23,563 nt of DNA from a virus. Below are positions 20,762 to 23,563 of this stretch, in pieces. A program made the translations under genes and the position numbers. Positions within the stretch are counted from its first letter, which is position 1; every line of letters begins with the position of its first letter. Under the pieces are notes generated by a model that saw only the letters and a list, made by a program, of their open reading frames with translations, had not been told where the DNA came from and ran no database searches. The stretch is taken from positions 1 to 23,563 of the IMG/VR virus record IMGVR_UViG_3300005915_000118; one strand, written 5' to 3'.

Positions 20762-21130
20762 TTAAACGTGAGATCTTACTTTTAATAATAATTGTTCATA
20801 AGATTCTTCTTTTAGATGAAAAAATAATCTAAGATTTATTGAATTTGCATATTTAATTTCTTCAGTAACTCCAACAGAATTTTCCCAACCTTCTTGTTCA
20901 TGCACTAATATAGCAGTCGAAATAGAAAGCATATGCTCATCATATTCTTTCCAATATGCATGATCAGTCGGCATTTCATGTTGTGTTGCCAATTCATGAC
21001 AATGAACTATAGGTGAAAAGCACCAAACTTTATTTCTTAAAAGAAACGCAGTAAGAGCTTCAACTGATCTATGTCTTTTTTCTCTAACAGCAAAAGACTT
21101 ATCAGAATAAGGTGACGCAATATATATCAT
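20762..21130 (-). CDS. DUF1937 protein (nucleoside deoxyribosyltransferase-like)
   Basis: 122 residues. MIYIASPYSDKSFAVREKRHRSV, FSPIVHCHELA and the final GWENSVGVTEEIKYA match the DUF1937 pattern (MIYLASPYS...R...FSPIxHxHxxA...D...GWxxSxGVxxE). The fold is related to nucleoside 2-deoxyribosyltransferases, with Glu in VTEEI a likely nucleophile equivalent. Activity on deoxynucleosides is possible but unproven. It lies 8 bases after the zinc-ribbon gene. Confidence 0.8.
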   Translation of the reverse strand: MIYIASPYSDKSFAVREKRHRSVEALTAFLLRNKVWCFSPIVHCHELATQHEMPTDHAYWKEYDEHMLSISTAILVHEQEGWENSVGVTEEIKYANSINLRLFFHLKEESYEQLLLKVRSHV

Positions 21131-21138
21131 TTAAACTC

Positions 21139-21363
21139 CTAAAAACAAAACCAATAACCACATTTATTACTACAAACAACTCCTCCACCTATACCTGATA
21201 TTAAATGACTATCACAATCAGGACACTTATTAACTTCACACCAAGTACAACTTACAACTAATTCATCTTTAAAACTTTTTCTTGGTTCGCCCCATGTATG
21301 ACCCATCCTTCTACACTTCTCATTAGTATCTTTAGTAACCTCATATAAAAGATCAGTCCACAT
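21139..21363 (-). CDS. Cys-rich zinc-ribbon protein
   Basis: 74 residues. Cysteines occur as CTWC, CPDC and CSNKCGYWFC, enough for one or two zinc sites; the last block resembles a rubredoxin-like knuckle. N-terminal half is helical and basic (KCRRMGHTWGEPRKSFK). The ATG overlaps the methyltransferase gene end. Function unknown. Confidence 0.68.
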   Translation of the reverse strand: MWTDLLYEVTKDTNEKCRRMGHTWGEPRKSFKDELVVSCTWCEVNKCPDCDSHLISGIGGGVVCSNKCGYWFCF

Positions 21364-22090
21364 AAATTATATCTTTCTTAATATCAAAAAACAATTGAGC
21401 TTTCGATTCCGAAATTTGTAAATCACAGCCACATCCATGCCATTTAGTATCTGTCAATTCATCAATAAAAGATTCTTTGGTGTATTCTTTAAATCTTGGA
21501 TTTAACCAAGTATCTATAATTTCGCTGTCTTGTTTAGAATGTGATTCAAAATGTGTATTAGCAGTAATCTTAAAAAAATCTTTTATTTGATCTACGTTAT
21601 ATTCATTTTCAATAAAATATTTTGATAGTTGTTTTATTTCTTTACGACCTTCTAAATTATAAACAAAGCCGCGAAAAATACCATTTTCTTTTGTTGAATC
21701 GTAACAATGATTCAAAAAAGCTTTTGTGTCAGCAACGTGATGAATAACTCCTGTTGCTATAACAAAATCATATTCATTGTATACATTCATAAAATCTGAA
21801 TTTATATGTGTTATATTCAAAATTTTATTTTGTTTCGCTAATTTAATAGATTCATATATACTATTCTTTGAAACATCAACTGCAGTAATTCTAGCAAATG
21901 GGTGATGAATCCCAATAAGTGTTGGTTGAATAGTACCACAACCAACACTAGCTATACTTTTTCCTATAGTGGATTCAGCAGGTCCCATACATCCATCACT
22001 AAGTCTTTCTAAATATCCATTACAATATTCTAAATATTGTTTGATTTCTGGATATGTTTTATCATTATAAAATTCTTGTATACAATCCAT
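21353..22090 (-). CDS. Class I SAM-dependent methyltransferase
   Basis: 245 residues. Motif I ASVGCGTIQPTLIG (about 47-60), motif II RITAVDVS, motif IV/post-motif YDFVIATGVIHHVADT with a His-His pair as in UbiE/Methyltransf_11-type enzymes, then TKENGIFRGFVYN. The C-terminal third (DTWLNPRFKEYTKESFIDEL) resembles tRNA- or small-molecule methyltransferases that act on bulky substrates. Substrate unknown. ATG 22090 follows a TAA-rich gap; the end overlaps the zinc-ribbon gene. Confidence 0.86.
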   Translation of the reverse strand: MDCIQEFYNDKTYPEIKQYLEYCNGYLERLSDGCMGPAESTIGKSIASVGCGTIQPTLIGIHHPFARITAVDVSKNSIYESIKLAKQNKILNITHINSDFMNVYNEYDFVIATGVIHHVADTKAFLNHCYDSTKENGIFRGFVYNLEGRKEIKQLSKYFIENEYNVDQIKDFFKITANTHFESHSKQDSEIIDTWLNPRFKEYTKESFIDELTDTKWHGCGCDLQISESKAQLFFDIKKDIIYVD

Positions 22091-22093
22091 AAG

Positions 22094-22207
22094 TTACCTA
22101 TTATTTAACTTTTTTATAATATCTGGAATAACTGTATTGTCCATCTCTTCAACTGAAGTTTTAATAGTATTATAATCTACATTATATCTATTAAGAACTT
22201 CTTTCAC
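22094..22207 (-). CDS. Possible mini-protein with GTG start
   Basis: A 37-codon frame from GTG 22207 (VKEVLNRYNVDYNTIKTSVE..., ending IPDIIKKLNNR) fills the gap between the SLOG gene and the methyltransferase gene. Its composition is protein-like and the frame stays open upstream to HKENSLWAIIE with no ATG, so the true start could be a non-standard codon such as ATT. There is AAGGA 20 bases upstream. Weak evidence for a gene; the 136-base gap otherwise shows nothing. Confidence 0.35.
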   Translation of the reverse strand: MKEVLNRYNVDYNTIKTSVEEMDNTVIPDIIKKLNNR

Positions 22208-22226
22208 TTCTATAATGGCCCATAAA

Positions 22227-22676
22227 CTATTTTCCTTGTGTTAAATTCACATACAAATTATATAAATTATGAACTTTAATATTATTGGCTTTGGCTATTC
22301 TAATTCCAAGGCCAGTTCCACCAATATCTTTTCCATTCTTTGTAAAACAATATACCACAGATACTGGTGTTTGTAAATACTTTCCTAAAATAATCATCGA
22401 ATTTCTTCCATGTAATTTTTTGGCATAATCACTACACCTATTCCAGGCCGGATGAAATTTAGAAGCATATTCTATAGCTTCTTCTGTAGCATCATTAGCT
22501 TTAAATATTTCTTTTAAATCATCAGCTCCTTCTTCAAAAGCAGTGTCTGCTCCTATTGCTCCACCAGATCTAAGAACATAGCCAGATGCTTTAAGTGTTA
22601 TAGCTATATTTTTCATTTGAGATAATATAACTTCTGGCGTTTCTCTTGATCCTATTCCAGCATAAAAATGTTTCAT
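22227..22676 (-). CDS. SLOG-domain protein (DprA/LOG-like Rossmann fold)
   Basis: 149 residues. FYAGIGSRETPEVILSQM, LRSGGAIGADTAFEEGA, FHPAWNRC and IGGTGLGIRIAKANNIKVHNL are characteristic of SLOG domains, with SGGAxGAD the nucleotide-binding loop and GGTGxGIR the second loop. LOG enzymes cleave nucleoside monophosphates or sense nucleotide-derived ligands; DprA uses the fold to bind ssDNA. Phages often carry this short form, whose role is not known. The small membrane gene overlaps its start (ATGA). Confidence 0.83.
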   Translation of the reverse strand: MKHFYAGIGSRETPEVILSQMKNIAITLKASGYVLRSGGAIGADTAFEEGADDLKEIFKANDATEEAIEYASKFHPAWNRCSDYAKKLHGRNSMIILGKYLQTPVSVVYCFTKNGKDIGGTGLGIRIAKANNIKVHNLYNLYVNLTQGK

Positions 22677-22864
22677 TTTCTACCAATATCTAAAAAACCA
22701 ATCCATAATACATATGTAGTGGCAAACAATGCTAACATACAAACAACAATTAGTAGTTTAGCTGCAAGAAGTGGCCACATAATAAAAGAAAACATAAAAA
22801 ACCCTATAATACAAAAGGTTATTATTGTTAATATAAAAGCTGATATATCAAACCCATATTTCAT
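22673..22864 (-). CDS. Small membrane protein with two hydrophobic segments
   Basis: 63 residues; residues 8-30 (SAFILTIITFCIIGFFMFSF) and 33-56 (LLAAKLLIVVCMLALFATTY) are membrane spanning. Ends in IGFLDIGRK. Overlaps the SLOG gene start and follows the ArfB-like gene by 3 bases. A holin-like or signalling role cannot be told apart. Confidence 0.68.
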   Translation of the reverse strand: MKYGFDISAFILTIITFCIIGFFMFSFIMWPLLAAKLLIVVCMLALFATTYVLWIGFLDIGRK

Positions 22865-22867
22865 AAT

Positions 22868-23245
22868 TTACTCCAGTGTTTCACCTGTTTCAACATATTC
22901 TTTTTCATCAACCCACTTACCATCTTTTTTAAATTCAACTTTAGCAAATTTCATTTGGCGCAAAGCTTCTTCTTCAGCTTCCTTTAATTGGCCAGTTCTT
23001 TTAGCAATTTCTAATTTATGCCAAGCTTTAAATACAGAAGTTTCTATACACTTTGTAAAAGCATCAACTTTATTCTGGTGTTGTGATCGTGTTGCATCAG
23101 AATATCCAGCAGCACCGGACTCTTTATGTGTGCAATATACAGCAGAAGAGGTTTTATTTCTCTTCTGCCCACCCTTTCCTGTTCCTCTGGTAAACTTAAA
23201 AATAAAATCTTTTTCGGTTACACTAAATAAAAGTTCTTTACTCAT
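22868..23245 (-). CDS. ArfB-like peptidyl-tRNA hydrolase (GGQ domain)
   Basis: 125 residues. FTRGTGKGGQKRNKTSSAVY puts the catalytic GGQ at residues 25-27, exactly where stand-alone ArfB/YaeJ has it, and HKESGAAGYSDATRSQHQNK follows the RF1-domain pattern HxxSGxxxxxxxxRSQxxNK. It lacks the codon-recognition domains of RF1/RF2. The usual ArfB tail is basic and enters the empty mRNA channel; here the end is acidic (KYVETGETLE), so binding to stalled ribosomes may differ. It should hydrolyse peptidyl-tRNA in the A site. Together with tmRNA the phage would own two rescue routes. Confidence 0.88.
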   Translation of the reverse strand: MSKELLFSVTEKDFIFKFTRGTGKGGQKRNKTSSAVYCTHKESGAAGYSDATRSQHQNKVDAFTKCIETSVFKAWHKLEIAKRTGQLKEAEEEALRQMKFAKVEFKKDGKWVDEKEYVETGETLE

Positions 23246-23447
23246 ATGCAGATCTTCTTATAAAATTATTAATAATATTAACAACCATATGTAATCTAGG
23301 AATAGATGTATTTTCATAAAGAACATTCTCCATATAGTGAATTCTAATGTTATAAAACCCTTCAAAATAATATTTTCTATGGATAATTCTATCTGTGTTT
23401 ACTGTATTGTATTGACCTGTAATTATTTTTCTTTTAAAACTTCTCAT
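23238..23447 (-). CDS. Hypothetical basic protein
   Basis: 69 residues with many Arg/Tyr/Ile residues (MRSFKRKIITGQYNTVNTDR at the start, RRSAYE at the end). No family recognised. Its ATG overlaps the upstream partial gene and its end overlaps the ArfB-like gene by 8 bases, so it is part of the same transcript. Confidence 0.62.
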   Translation of the reverse strand: MRSFKRKIITGQYNTVNTDRIIHRKYYFEGFYNIRIHYMENVLYENTSIPRLHMVVNIINNFIRRSAYE

Positions 23448-23563
23448 GATCTAATAAATAATTTCCATCTTCTGGTGAACAGCCAAAATGTTCCCAATCA
23501 CTAGGAAGAGCTTTTCTAATTGTTTCATAATCGTAATCGCCATCAACTTCTCCATAATAATCT
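23434..23563 (-). CDS. C-terminal part of a hypothetical protein (cut by window edge)
   Basis: An open frame enters from beyond 23563 and ends at TAA 23436-23434. It reads DYYGEVDGDYDYETIRKALP then SDWEHFGCSPEDGNYLLDHEKF. It overlaps the next gene by 14 bases. The acidic start and Trp/Asp/Gly-rich end look like a real protein C-terminus, but no family can be named. Confidence 0.6.
   Translation of the reverse strand, partial: DYYGEVDGDYDYETIRKALPSDWEHFGCSPEDGNYLLDHEKF

Noticed and set aside
22668-23294. Long plus-strand open frame (208 codons)
   Set aside because: It is the antisense shadow of the ArfB-like and membrane protein genes, which have recognisable motifs and Shine-Dalgarno sites on the minus strand.
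1-23563. CRISPR arrays, insertion sequences or integrase/attachment sites
   Set aside because: No regularly spaced repeats beyond the two 29-bp copies at 20.3 kb, no transposase or integrase motifs; the window reads as a lytic T4-like genome.

Overview
The window is about 23.6 kb of AT-rich DNA. Essentially every gene lies on the minus strand, packed head to tail with ATGA/TAATG overlaps. It belongs to a T4-like myovirus: the genes sliding clamp (45), clamp loader (44, 62), RegA repressor and the first 38 codons of DNA polymerase (43) occur in the classical T4 order at the low-coordinate end. A T4 gp42-type dCMP hydroxymethylase, a dCMP deaminase and a DexA-like exonuclease follow further up. 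A two-piece, circularly permuted tmRNA with an alphaproteobacterial-looking tag (A)ANDNFAPLALAA, together with low GC and auxiliary genes such as speD, points to a phage of a marine-type alphaproteobacterium. The host assignment is inference.

Layout, in transcription order from high to low coordinates. 23.5-20.0 kb: small accessory genes (ArfB-like GGQ hydrolase, SLOG protein, SAM methyltransferase, DUF1937 protein, a truncated kinase-like gene beside a 29-bp direct repeat). 19.8-17.85 kb: speD, an HtrA-like lipoprotein protease and a frameshifted methyltransferase gene. 17.85-17.24 kb: a non-coding region with the permuted tmRNA behind a near-consensus promoter, then an unidentified structured RNA. 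17.2-15.4 kb: small genes, a divergent tRNA whose 5' end overlaps the stop codon of the preceding gene, a second folded element, and a sigma70-type promoter placed so that the next mRNA would be leaderless. 15.4-12.5 kb: MazG-like, PD-(D/E)XK-like, DexA-like and DUF1599/Nmad1-like proteins.

12.5-5.9 kb looks like a DNA base-hypermodification cluster: dCMP hydroxymethylase, dCMP deaminase, myo-inositol-phosphate synthase, HAD-like protein, a GIG/HhH protein resembling the thymine pyrophosphorylase/5-hmdU-kinase helical family, an SGNH-like protein and a C5-cytosine methyltransferase homologue with degraded motif I. The last three, consecutive proteins end in nearly the same C-terminal peptide (TL[ED]xxF/LF), a PIP-box-like sliding-clamp motif, so they probably act on nascent DNA while held by gp45, encoded about 3 kb downstream.

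5.9-1 kb: a vWA protein, a DUF3310 protein, a glycosyltransferase gene interrupted by a 254-nt ORF-less group IA intron, then the replisome genes 45-44-62-regA-(secreted peptide)-43.

The main candidates for undescribed biology are the clamp-tethered inositol-linked modification system, the phage tmRNA accompanied by a GGQ rescue factor and a tRNA that would cut the stop codon off an mRNA, and the minimal intron.
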